NCBI GenBank assembly: GCA_043802425.1
Contig: JAZDLA010000052.1
Coordinates: 1 to 23,565, forward strand
DNA from: JAGUYA01 sp043802425
GTDB taxonomy: Bacteria; Omnitrophota; Gorgyraeia; Gygaellales; Profunditerraquicolaceae
Length of the DNA stretch: 23,565 nucleotides
Direction: 5' to 3'
The notes beneath the pieces are model-generated. The model searched no databases and had not been told where the DNA came from. It saw only the letters and a program-made list of their open reading frames with translations. Shown in pieces: positions 1 through 6,174 of the stretch; the stretch's first letter is position 1; the number at the start of each line of letters is the position of its first letter. The translations under genes and the position numbers were made by a program.

Positions 1-1
1 G

Positions 2-355
2 AGCTCCATGAAGCACATCCATCCGGTATCCACCTACGGCTTAAAATTTAATATAAAAAATACAAGCGTCTCTTTACTTACTGATACGAAATATTTTAAA
101 GGCCTGGAGGATTTTTATAAAACTGATGTATTAATTATCTGCGTAGTTTTCTTTGAGCCCCGGGAAGGTATAGATCATTTGAGCTTATCGGATGCCGAGA
201 TTTTAATAAAGGATATAAAGCCCAAAAAAGCGATACTCACGCATTTTGGCATGACCATGCTTCAGGCTAAGCCGCATCTCCAGGCAGAAGGGCTCTCCAA
301 AAGAACTGGAATTGAGGTCTTGGCTGCTTATGACGGCATGACTTTAGTTTTTTAA
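2..355 (+). CDS. Metallo-beta-lactamase-fold hydrolase, C-terminal part (5' end outside window)
   Basis: The reading frame is open to the left edge, so the true start lies outside the window; an internal ATG at 8 is only the first Met seen. About 117 residues remain. The stretch HLSLSDAEILIKDIKPKKA followed by ILTHFG is typical of the last beta-strand/helix/metal-ligand His segment of MBL-fold hydrolases (an 'H-L-S ... D ... KPK ... L-T-H-F-G' pattern). Such enzymes use one or two metal ions to cleave phosphodiester, lactone or thioester bonds; the specific substrate cannot be told from this end. The diagnostic HxHxDH metal motif would lie upstream. The gene ends in TAA 85 bases before the next gene, which has its own promoter-like sequence. 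Confident of the fold, not of the function. Confidence 0.75.
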   Translation, partial: SSMKHIHPVSTYGLKFNIKNTSVSLLTDTKYFKGLEDFYKTDVLIICVVFFEPREGIDHLSLSDAEILIKDIKPKKAILTHFGMTMLQAKPHLQAEGLSKRTGIEVLAAYDGMTLVF

Positions 356-375
356 GTGATTATACAACTTTTTTC

Positions 376-404
376 TTGACATAACCTGATAATCATGATA
401 AAGT
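376..404 (+). promoter_or_regulatory. Putative sigma70-type promoter for the channel gene
   Basis: A consensus -35 TTGACA (376-381) is followed 17 bases later by a weaker -10 TAAAGT (399-404, 4 of 6 matches). It lies 36 bases ahead of the ATG at 441, with a strong ribosome site (AAAGGAGGTGAG) in between. The spacer contains the palindrome ATCATGAT (392-399). Confidence 0.5.
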
Positions 405-440
405 TATAAAAAGTAAGCTCAAAACCAAAGGAGGTGAGCA

Positions 441-1121
441 ATGAGCAATTGGCAGGAAGTTTTATTGGAACCAGCCAAGATACTTCTTACTCAGATTGGG
501 CAATTCCTCATCAATGTGCTTTTGGTGATAGTTATTCTTATCATAGGATGGATTATCTCCAAATTCATCAAGGCATTGGTTACAAAGCTACTTAGGGCAG
601 TAAAATTGGATGAACTATCAGACCGCATTGAGCTAGACAACATCTTGGCAAAGGGGGGTATTAACTATTCTCTCTCTGAGCTCATGGGGGTGATATGTTA
701 TTGGTTGGCGCTTTTGGTTACTTTTGTGGTGGCTATCAACGCTATAGGCTTAACTGTTGCCGCTGACCTCTTAAACAAGGTAGTCATGTATATACCTAAT
801 ATCATCGTGGCGATATTTATCCTAATATTAGGTATGTTTTTGGCGACGCTCTTAAGCAATATCGTGCGTACCGCAGCTAATAACGCAGGCGTAGCTCAGT
901 CCAAACTTTTGGGTAAAATCGTTGAGGTGGTAGTGGCCGTTTTCGTTATCGCCATAACCTTAGAGCAACTGGGTATTGGCGCAAGGGTACTTGAGCTATT
1001 TATAACGGTCATATTGGCCTCTATAGGTTTGGGCCTGGCTTTAGCGTTTGGCTTAGGATGTAAAGATATTGCTGCAAAAGCTATTTCTGAGTTGATAGAT
1101 AGTATAAAATCAAAGAAATAA
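441..1121 (+). CDS. Small MscS-related / conserved-TM-helix membrane protein
   Basis: The 226-residue protein is almost wholly hydrophobic. Predicted membrane segments lie near residues 19-40, 83-105, 113-140, 157-178 and 185-210. The last, Gly/Ala-rich, segment (ASIGLGLALAFGLG followed by KDIAAKAISELI) resembles the pore-lining TM3 of MscS mechanosensitive channels. The protein ends about 16 residues after it, so the cytoplasmic beta domain and vestibule of MscS are absent. Repeated amphipathic TM helices of this sort are found in 'conserved TM helix' proteins annotated as mechanosensitive channel-like. A role as an osmotic channel or accessory membrane protein is an inference. The start ATG at 441 is well supported by AAAGGAGGTGAG seven or so bases upstream. 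It appears monocistronic: own promoter before it, strong terminator after it. Confidence 0.7.
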   Translation: MSNWQEVLLEPAKILLTQIGQFLINVLLVIVILIIGWIISKFIKALVTKLLRAVKLDELSDRIELDNILAKGGINYSLSELMGVICYWLALLVTFVVAINAIGLTVAADLLNKVVMYIPNIIVAIFILILGMFLATLLSNIVRTAANNAGVAQSKLLGKIVEVVVAVFVIAITLEQLGIGARVLELFITVILASIGLGLALAFGLGCKDIAAKAISELIDSIKSKK

Positions 1122-1138
1122 GGCGACATTAGTATATT

Positions 1139-1184
1139 AAAATTTAGCCCCGCATCTTATAGTAACGTGCGGGGCTAAATTTTT
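1139..1184 (+). terminator. Strong intrinsic terminator
   Basis: A perfect 16-bp inverted repeat (AAAATTTAGCCCCGCA at 1139-1154, complement at 1168-1183) encloses a 13-base loop. The GC-rich core is flanked by an A-run on the left and a T-run (1180-1184) on the right, so it could terminate transcription from either direction. It sits 18 bases after the channel gene stop. Confidence 0.9.
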
Positions 1185-1295
1185 ATAAGCATAAAATCTA
1201 TATATAAGAGAGTATTGTAAAACAAAAAGGAGAACTAGTTTTATTAAGTTTTTTAGCTCTTTTCCTTGAACTCGGTCTTATCCGTTGAATACCAG

Positions 1296-2438
1296 ATGAA
1301 TAAAAAAGTGTTTCTTCGAACTTTTGGCTGTCAAATGAATGTGCGGGATACAGAGGTTATCTCTGGACTACTTCAAAAAGAAGGCTATCAGATAACCGAA
1401 GACCCTAAGAAAGCCGGTATCATAATTTTGAATACTTGTTCAGTGCGCCAGCATGCCGAGGATAAGGTCTGGTCAGAGGTAGGTAGATACAAGGATGGAC
1501 TCTCCCCGAAGGGGATTCTACCTATAATTGGCGTGGTAGGGTGTATGGCGACAAATTATAAGCAAAAGATTTTTGAGCGGGCGCCGAATGTGGACTTTGT
1601 GGTAGGCCCATCCGATATTCATAAAATCCCCGTTATTATTAAAGAATTGACAGGTAAAAAGAGTCTTCTTGAGAGGAAGGTCTGGGAAACCGACGGTAGC
1701 ATCAGGCCGGAAGAGATTTACCATAGTGGTTTCTATGAGGATAAACAGCATGCCTATATAGTTATTTCTGAGGGTTGCTCCAATTACTGCTCTTATTGCG
1801 TAGTGCCTTATGTCAGGGGAGAGTTAAAAAACCGCAATCATCAGGATATCCTGAAAGAAATAGAAGAGGCGGTAAGTAAGGGCATAACCAGGATTACTTT
1901 ATTAGGGCAGAGTGTGAATGCGTATGAGTATAACGAGGTTAATTTCGTTAAGTTCGTCGAACTCGTTAATCTCGTTAAAGGCTTAAAAGAATTCAGCTTT
2001 ATTACTTCGCACCCTAAAGATACATCTGTAGAATTATTTAGGGTAATGGCAGATTCAGAAAAGCTTAAGAAATACCTGCATCTTCCGGTACAATCAGGCT
2101 CAGATAAGATTCTTAATCTCATGAAACGCGGTTATAGCGGAAAATTCTATTTGGATTTAATAGATAATTATCGTAAAATTATAAAAGGCGGCATTCTTAC
2201 TACGGATATTATTGTAGGTTTTCCTACTGAAACAAAGAGGGATTTTCAAGATACCTATGATTTGACAAAAAGAATAGGATTTGATGCCGCGTACATATTT
2301 AAATATTCGACCCGGCCACATACCGAAGCAGAAAAACTGGCTGATGATGTGGATAGGGCAGAAAAAGCAAGAAGGCATAAGCTTATTCTTGACCTACAGA
2401 AGTCAATTTCCAATAAAAAGAAATGTTTAAAAAGATAA
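1296..2438 (+). CDS. miaB: tRNA-2-methylthio-N6-isopentenyladenosine(37) synthase MiaB, lacking TRAM domain
   Basis: A radical-SAM methylthiotransferase that adds a methylthio group at C2 of i6A37 in tRNAs reading UNN codons. From the ATG at 1296 the protein is 380 residues. N-terminal cluster cysteines are C12 (TFGCQMN), C48 (NTCSVR) and C83 (GCMA). The radical-SAM CxxxCxxC is C161/C165/C168 (EGCSNYCSYC). SHPKD and HLPVQSGSD motifs are also typical. A TTG-started form from 1266 would add ten residues with no family support, so I prefer 1296 although no good Shine-Dalgarno precedes it. The protein ends in DLQKSISNKKKCLKR, just where the family continues into a tRNA-binding TRAM domain of roughly 60-70 residues; that domain is missing. 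Its end overlaps the next gene by 16 bases. miaA, the enzyme making its substrate, is two genes downstream. Confidence 0.92.
   Translation: MNKKVFLRTFGCQMNVRDTEVISGLLQKEGYQITEDPKKAGIIILNTCSVRQHAEDKVWSEVGRYKDGLSPKGILPIIGVVGCMATNYKQKIFERAPNVDFVVGPSDIHKIPVIIKELTGKKSLLERKVWETDGSIRPEEIYHSGFYEDKQHAYIVISEGCSNYCSYCVVPYVRGELKNRNHQDILKEIEEAVSKGITRITLLGQSVNAYEYNEVNFVKFVELVNLVKGLKEFSFITSHPKDTSVELFRVMADSEKLKKYLHLPVQSGSDKILNLMKRGYSGKFYLDLIDNYRKIIKGGILTTDIIVGFPTETKRDFQDTYDLTKRIGFDAAYIFKYSTRPHTEAEKLADDVDRAEKARRHKLILDLQKSISNKKKCLKR
1503..1515. repeat. Short palindrome inside miaB
   Basis: TCCCC-GAA-GGGGA forms a 5-bp stem with a 3-base loop within codons for L-S-P-K-G (MiaB residues 69-73). It lies in a surface-loop stretch between the second and third N-terminal cysteines. 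Could be chance; listed because similar in-frame palindromes recur in this window. Confidence 0.35.
1931..1978. repeat. In-frame repeat/palindrome cluster inside miaB
   Basis: The motif TCGTTAA occurs three times in 34 bases (1945-1951, 1963-1969, 1972-1978), around a perfect 13-base dyad AGTTCG-T-CGAACT (1951-1963). An outer arm TAACGAGGTTAA (1931-1942) is complementary at 11 of 12 positions to TTAATCTCGTTA (1966-1977). The stretch encodes the Val-rich EVNFVKFVELVNLVK, read straight through. Confidence 0.6.
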
Positions 2439-3181
2439 TTTTGCTTATTATATTGGTAACGTTAGCCGGCAATGGCTACTGCTTAACTTTCGATAAAGTT
2501 AAAGTTTGTTTTTTAAACGGCGATTATAAATCCGCAATATCGGAAGGCGAAAAGTTTTTAGCTAATTGCAGCAGCCGTTCTCCCCAATTAGATGAGTTAT
2601 ATTATATTCTGGGTTTAGCCTATCTAAAGGATGGCAATTATTTACGCGCTTCTGATATATTCGAAATAATAATCAGAGAATTCAAAGATAGCGTCTTTCA
2701 AGATGAAGCAAGATTGGGGCTGGGTGATAGCTATTTTTTAAGGGGAGACTATGATAATGCCCAAGTCCGCTATAAAGGGCTCTTGAGTTATAACCCCCGC
2801 ACTAAACTAGCCGCCTTAGTTTATTACCGGCTCAGCCAGATCGGGTTTAAAAAAGGGGATACCGCAGGGGCAAAAGAGTATTTAGATAAATTAAAGAATA
2901 ACTTTCCTGCTAATCTAGAGCTAAGGCTGAATAGCGAGTTATCCAATCTTTCGGATATCTATTATACCGTACAAGTGGGCTCTTTTGCTAAGATGACAAA
3001 TGCCAGGAATCTCTGCGATAAGCTAATCAATAAAGGTTATAATGCTTATGTAGAGGAGGCAGAAATGAATGGCAGCAAGACCTATCGGGTCAAAGTCGGT
3101 AAATTAAAATCACGGCCAGAAGCAGCACTATTGCAAGATAAACTTTCAGGCGGGGGTTATCCTACAAAAATCATTCCTTAA
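2423..3181 (+). CDS. Secreted TPR-like protein with C-terminal SPOR domain
   Basis: A 252-residue exported protein. Residues 1-21 form a signal peptide (two Lys, then a Leu/Ile-rich core); no proper lipobox is seen, because the Cys at 21 is preceded by Gly-Tyr. Residues about 28-170 hold three or four helical hairpin repeats of TPR type (LDELYYILGLAYLKDGNY; FQDEARLGLGDSYFLRGDY; AALVYYRLSQIGFKKGD), like YbgF/BamD-type periplasmic scaffold proteins. Residues about 180-252 (YYTVQVGSFAKMTNARNLCDK ... YRVKVGKLKSRPEA) match the SPOR fold, which binds glycan strands stripped of stem peptides at division sites. A periplasmic role in envelope or division is inferred. It overlaps the end of miaB by 16 bases and sits 6 bases before miaA, so it is probably cotranscribed with them although functionally unrelated. 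Confidence 0.82.
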   Translation: MFKKIILLIILVTLAGNGYCLTFDKVKVCFLNGDYKSAISEGEKFLANCSSRSPQLDELYYILGLAYLKDGNYLRASDIFEIIIREFKDSVFQDEARLGLGDSYFLRGDYDNAQVRYKGLLSYNPRTKLAALVYYRLSQIGFKKGDTAGAKEYLDKLKNNFPANLELRLNSELSNLSDIYYTVQVGSFAKMTNARNLCDKLINKGYNAYVEEAEMNGSKTYRVKVGKLKSRPEAALLQDKLSGGGYPTKIIP

Positions 3182-3187
3182 GTTTCT

Positions 3188-4108
3188 ATGAAACCAAGAA
3201 TAGTATTTCTGGTTGGTCCTACCGCAGCCGGCAAGACCGACGTCGCCGTAGCCTTAGCCAAAAAGATTAAAGCTGAGATTATTTCCTGCGATTCCATGCA
3301 AGTTTACAGGGGTATGGATATCCTTACCTCAAGGCCACCCTTGACTTTTAGCAAGAGCATACCGCACTACCTGCTAAATATCATCTCTCCGGAGAAAGAA
3401 TATAATGTTTCCAGATACCGTAAGGACGCTACACTTAAGATTAAAGAGATTATAAAGCGCCGTAAAGTCCCACTTATCGTAGGTGGCAGCGGACTTTATA
3501 TGTCCATATTGATTGATGGTATATTTAAAGGTAACCCTGTCGCTAAGGCCATGCGCAATCGTCTTTATCAGGAGGCCAAGGTAAAAGGCAGTAAATATTT
3601 ATATGAGCGACTTAAAGATTTTGACCCGGATGCAGCTATAAAAATTCATCCCCATGACACTAAGCGTATCATACGGGCATTAGAGGTATTTGAGGCTACA
3701 GGTAAGCCTATATCTTATCTACAAAGACAACGTAGGGGCTTAGCGGATGAATATAAGATAAAGATTTTTTGCCTTAATATGCAGCGCGATAAACTTTACC
3801 GCAGAATTGAAGAACGCGTAGAGAGAATGTTTGCCCGCGGCGCAGTCCCAGAAGTGAAAAAGTTACTGAAATTAAAGTTAAGTAAAACCGCCAGGTATGC
3901 CTTGGGCATAAGGGAAATAAAGGGTTATTTAGAGGGCGTATATGATTTAAAAGAGGCAAAGTGTTTGATGAAAAGGAATACCCGCTTATACGCTAAGCGG
4001 CAGCTGACCTGGTTTAGAAAAGATAAGCGGATTCAGTGGGTGGAGGTAAAGGGTGGAGAAAAAACCGCTTCCATCGCGAATAGGATAATCAAGAATTTAG
4101 CTACATAA
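3188..4108 (+). CDS. miaA: tRNA dimethylallyltransferase MiaA
   Basis: Transfers the dimethylallyl group from DMAPP to N6 of A37 in tRNAs reading UNN codons, making i6A37, the substrate of MiaB encoded upstream. The 306-residue length is normal. The P-loop GPTAAGKT is at residues 10-17, followed by the conserved CDSMQVYRGMDILT segment holding the catalytic Asp and the tRNA-recognising residues. VGGSGLYMSILIDG and a C-terminal RQLTWFRKD are both hallmarks of the family. The start ATG at 3188 gives the canonical N-terminus MKPRIVFLVGPT. The gene lies 6 bases after the SPOR gene and is followed by hflX, the same order as miaA-(hfq)-hflX in gammaproteobacteria, but here no hfq lies between. Confidence 0.97.
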   Translation: MKPRIVFLVGPTAAGKTDVAVALAKKIKAEIISCDSMQVYRGMDILTSRPPLTFSKSIPHYLLNIISPEKEYNVSRYRKDATLKIKEIIKRRKVPLIVGGSGLYMSILIDGIFKGNPVAKAMRNRLYQEAKVKGSKYLYERLKDFDPDAAIKIHPHDTKRIIRALEVFEATGKPISYLQRQRRGLADEYKIKIFCLNMQRDKLYRRIEERVERMFARGAVPEVKKLLKLKLSKTARYALGIREIKGYLEGVYDLKEAKCLMKRNTRLYAKRQLTWFRKDKRIQWVEVKGGEKTASIANRIIKNLAT

Positions 4109-4189
4109 TGAATCTGGCGAATTTTCGAGTGAATGAAAGACCTTTGGCGTTAAGAAGCCGACTTTGAGCGAGAAAATCGACAGATTCAT
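4108..4189 (+). repeat. Long imperfect hairpin after miaA
   Basis: ATGAATCTG (4108-4116) pairs perfectly with CAGATTCAT (4181-4189). After one mismatch, CGA and TTTTC (4118-4126, one bulged A) pair with GAAAATCG (4172-4179). Inside, AAAG (4136-4139) can pair with CTTT (4162-4165), and GGC (4146-4148) with GCC (4157-4159). The structure begins on the last base of the miaA stop codon. There is no proper U-run after it, so it is a processing or stability element or an interspersed palindromic repeat rather than a classical terminator. Confidence 0.55.
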
Positions 4190-4209
4190 TTATAGATCAG
4201 TAGATTTTT

Positions 4210-4380
4210 AGCGGGTGGCTTGGACTGATTTCAAGCGGGGCGTCCGAGGAACCCGAGTGGGCATGGTTCACCCGCTATTATACTTGTCGGTGAGAACGAA
4301 GGTCCGCAGGCGAGCGAAATTTTGCCTCGCTGGGGCAAAATGAGCGTCCCCGCGAGAAACAGACCAAGGACACCCCGCTA
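4210..4380 (+). ncRNA. Structured leader candidate upstream of hflX
   Basis: AGCGGGTG (4210-4217) pairs perfectly with CACCCGCT (4269-4276), closing a 67-base domain. Inside it, GCTTG (4218-4222) pairs with CAAGC (4232-4236), and the loop bases GAC, with the adjacent G (GGAC, 4222-4225), could pair with GTCC (4242-4245) as a pseudoknot. ATTTTGCC (4319-4326) pairs with GGCAAAAT (4334-4341). Near the ribosome site, CCCCGCT (4373-4379) can pair instead with AGCGGGG (4234-4240), and GGAC (4368-4371) with GTCC (4242-4245). Mutually exclusive helices of this kind suggest a cis-acting leader, but I do not recognise a known riboswitch class. No ORF of convincing character lies in the gap. Confidence 0.4.
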
Positions 4381-4394
4381 ATTTAAGGAGTATT

Positions 4395-5654
4395 ATGGAA
4401 CGAGCTTTATTGGTGACGATAAAATTAAAATCTGAAAAAGACGGCTGGCGCCTAGAGGATATAGCTGAAGAATTAGAGGAGTTGTCAGGGACTTGCGGGG
4501 TAGAGGTTATGGATAATATTACCTGTATCTGCGATAAGCCCACGCCCAATTTTTTTATCGGCAGGGGCAAGGCTCAGGAGATAGCCTTAATTGCCGAAGA
4601 AGAGGGTGTAGATACGGTGATTTTCGGCCATGATTTATCAGGGACGCAACAGCGCAATCTAGAAGAGGTAATTAATAAGAAGACCCTTGACCGTACACAG
4701 CTGATCCTGAATATATTTGCCCTGCACGCCAAGAGCCCGCAGGGTAAGATGCAGGTAGAGTTGGCGCAATTGCAGTATCTTATGCCCAGGCTCATCGGTA
4801 AAGGAATAATCCTTTCGCGTTTAGGAGGCGGTATCGGCACAAGTGGGCCAGGCGAACAGAAGTTGGAAGTAGACCGCAGGCGTATCAGAAAGAAAATTGA
4901 TAAGCTACGGGATGATTTAAGGCAGCTGACACAGCATCGCCTAACCCTGCGCAAAAAAAGAAAGGATAGCGCCATACCCGCCGTGGCATTAATAGGTTAT
5001 ACTAGCGCTGGTAAGTCTACGTTGCTTAATGCGTTAACTGATGCAGGCCAGATAGTGGCAGAGAGTTTATTTACTACGCTTGATCCTTTATCCAAGAGTT
5101 TAAAGTTAGATAATGGAGAGCAGGTTATCATTTCGGATACGGTAGGATTTTTACATAATCTTCCCCATCATCTGATAGAGGCGTTTAAAGCTACGTTAGA
5201 AGAAGTCAGAGAAGCAGATTTATTGATCCACGTTTTAGATATAAACCATCCCCGCGTGCATGAACATAACCAGGCTGTGCTTAGCGTACTGAAAGAATTA
5301 CAGGCAGACAATAAGCCTATGATCACCGTCTTGAATAAGATCGATTTACTACTAGACCAGAGTTGGCTAGAGATACAGAAAGCAGATTTTCCTAATTCCT
5401 TGACAATCTCGGCCAAATCAAAACAGAATCTGGATCTTTTAACAAAGAGAATAGAGGATAACTTCTCAGACAGAATGATTCTTCTAGAATTGTTGATTCC
5501 TTCTAATCGGATGGACTTGGTAGATCTATGTTATCGTCAAGGTAAGGTAAAAGAGGTAAAATACCTGCAAAAAGGTATAAAAATTAAATTAAATCTACCC
5601 GTAATTCTGTCTCGTAAATTATTACATAATAAAGAGATAGAAGAAATCAATTAG
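4395..5654 (+). CDS. hflX: GTPase HflX
   Basis: A ribosome-associated GTPase that binds the 50S subunit and splits stalled or heat-damaged 70S ribosomes. The 419-residue protein has the HflX N-terminal domain with its FIGRGKAQEI signature near residues 56-65, the Gly-rich GGGIGTSGPGE and QLEVDRRR-like helical linker (about 145-190), then the G domain. G-domain motifs are G1 GYTSAGKST (201-209), G3 DTVGF (248-252), G4 NKID and G5 SAKS. The short C-terminal domain follows. The start ATG at 4395 has AAGGAG seven bases upstream. Placement next to miaA and just ahead of the chaperone cluster fits a translation/heat-stress role. A promoter for it is not obvious in the structured 286-base leader. 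Confidence 0.96.
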   Translation: MERALLVTIKLKSEKDGWRLEDIAEELEELSGTCGVEVMDNITCICDKPTPNFFIGRGKAQEIALIAEEEGVDTVIFGHDLSGTQQRNLEEVINKKTLDRTQLILNIFALHAKSPQGKMQVELAQLQYLMPRLIGKGIILSRLGGGIGTSGPGEQKLEVDRRRIRKKIDKLRDDLRQLTQHRLTLRKKRKDSAIPAVALIGYTSAGKSTLLNALTDAGQIVAESLFTTLDPLSKSLKLDNGEQVIISDTVGFLHNLPHHLIEAFKATLEEVREADLLIHVLDINHPRVHEHNQAVLSVLKELQADNKPMITVLNKIDLLLDQSWLEIQKADFPNSLTISAKSKQNLDLLTKRIEDNFSDRMILLELLIPSNRMDLVDLCYRQGKVKEVKYLQKGIKIKLNLPVILSRKLLHNKEIEEIN

Positions 5655-5682
5655 AATACCTAATAAATTTTATTAATTTTAC

Positions 5683-5711
5683 TTGACAAGTCTATTATTT
5701 AATGTTATCTT
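5683..5711 (+). promoter_or_regulatory. Promoter of hspR, with dyad over the -35
   Basis: TTGACA (5683-5688), 17-base spacer, TATCTT (5706-5711). The -35 is embedded in a perfect 11-base dyad ACTTG-A-CAAGT (5681-5691). Its CTTGA half resembles half of the HspR-binding HAIR sequence (CTTGAGT-N7-ACTCAAG), but a full HAIR is not present. A second weak dyad AACTT-N11-AAGTT spans 5712-5732. Confidence 0.65.
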
Positions 5712-5747
5712 AACTTCTGGGATAAAAAAGTTGCGGGAGGCAAGAAG

Positions 5748-6011
5748 ATGCCTTTATTTGATATTTATATCAGTCCTGATGAACCGGTTTACGTAATCAG
5801 CGTGGTAAGTAAGCTTGTAGATTTGCCACTATGGACACTGCGTCAGTTAGATAAATCAAAGGTAGTCTGTCCTAAGAGGATAGGTAAAAAAAGCCGCCTT
5901 TATTCTTTAAAAGATATAAAAAAATTAGAGTACGTGCATTATTTAATGCAAGACAGGCGCGTGAATATCCATGGCATAAAAATAATTTTAGATAAAGAGA
6001 AAGAAGAATAA
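5748..6011 (+). CDS. hspR: HspR-type MerR-family heat-shock regulator
   Basis: An 87-residue protein matching the DNA-binding half of MerR-family regulators. PVYVISVVSKLVDLPLWTLRQ (about residues 13-33) forms the helix-turn-helix, and RLYSLKDIKKLEYVHYLMQD with VNIHGIKIIL follows, as in HspR repressors of dnaK operons (the HspR pattern is PVYVISVAA..L...TLRQY...GL..P.R.....R.YS..D). HspR represses chaperone genes, with DnaK as its co-repressor in Streptomyces. The long hydrophobic tail of some HspR proteins is absent. GGGAGG lies eight bases before the ATG. The gene has its own promoter and sits directly upstream of hrcA-grpE-dnaK-dnaJ, strongly supporting the assignment. Confidence 0.82.
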   Translation: MPLFDIYISPDEPVYVISVVSKLVDLPLWTLRQLDKSKVVCPKRIGKKSRLYSLKDIKKLEYVHYLMQDRRVNIHGIKIILDKEKEE

Positions 6012-6028
6012 ATTTTTTTGTATTATTG

Positions 6029-6055
6029 TTAGCACTCTCTTGGTTAGAGCGCCAA
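6029..6055 (+). promoter_or_regulatory. Degenerate CIRCE-like element, distal
   Basis: TTAGCACTC-N9-GAGCGCCAA. The left half is a perfect CIRCE half-site and the right half matches 7 of 9. It begins 18 bases after the hspR stop and about 100 bases upstream of the canonical copy. No convincing promoter overlaps it. Confidence 0.6.
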
Positions 6056-6098
6056 TCTGTTGCAGGTAGGAAAAAGGAATTTTAGAGAAATGAATCAT

Positions 6099-6126
6099 TT
6101 GACAAAGCATAGTTTTATGTTAGAAT
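6099..6126 (+). promoter_or_regulatory. Promoter of hrcA-grpE-dnaK-dnaJ
   Basis: TTGACA (6099-6104), 16-base spacer, TAGAAT (6121-6126). The CIRCE operator begins seven bases after the -10, over the expected transcription start. This is the usual arrangement for HrcA-repressed class I heat-shock operons. Confidence 0.82.
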
Positions 6127-6132
6127 CATCCT

Positions 6133-6159
6133 TTAGCATTCTTAGGGTAGGAGTGCTAA
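6133..6159 (+). promoter_or_regulatory. CIRCE operator (HrcA binding site)
   Basis: TTAGCATTC-N9-GAGTGCTAA matches the CIRCE consensus TTAGCACTC-N9-GAGTGCTAA at 17 of 18 positions. It lies between the promoter and the hrcA start, 15 bases ahead of the ATG. Confidence 0.95.
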
Positions 6160-6174
6160 AAGGAGAAGAAAAAG

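Noticed and set aside
1220..1240. AAAAAGGAG ribosome site between the terminator and miaB
   Set aside because: No start codon follows at a useful distance and the frame soon hits a stop, so no small gene can be supported.
1266..1295. TTG start for miaB at 1266
   Set aside because: It adds ten residues absent from the family; MNKKVFLRTFGCQMN from 1296 matches the usual MiaB start.
4210..4276. tRNA, RNase P RNA, SRP RNA or ZTP-type riboswitch in the hflX leader
   Set aside because: An 8-bp closing stem and GGTTC/TGGGCA-like bits caught the eye, but there are no proper D, anticodon or T arms, no RNase P P4 core or SRP loop, and the ZTP core does not line up.
4268..4570. 100-codon minus-strand open frame covering part of the miaA-hflX gap
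   Set aside because: It overlaps the hflX N-terminus and the hairpins; composition reflects the repeats, with no protein resemblance.
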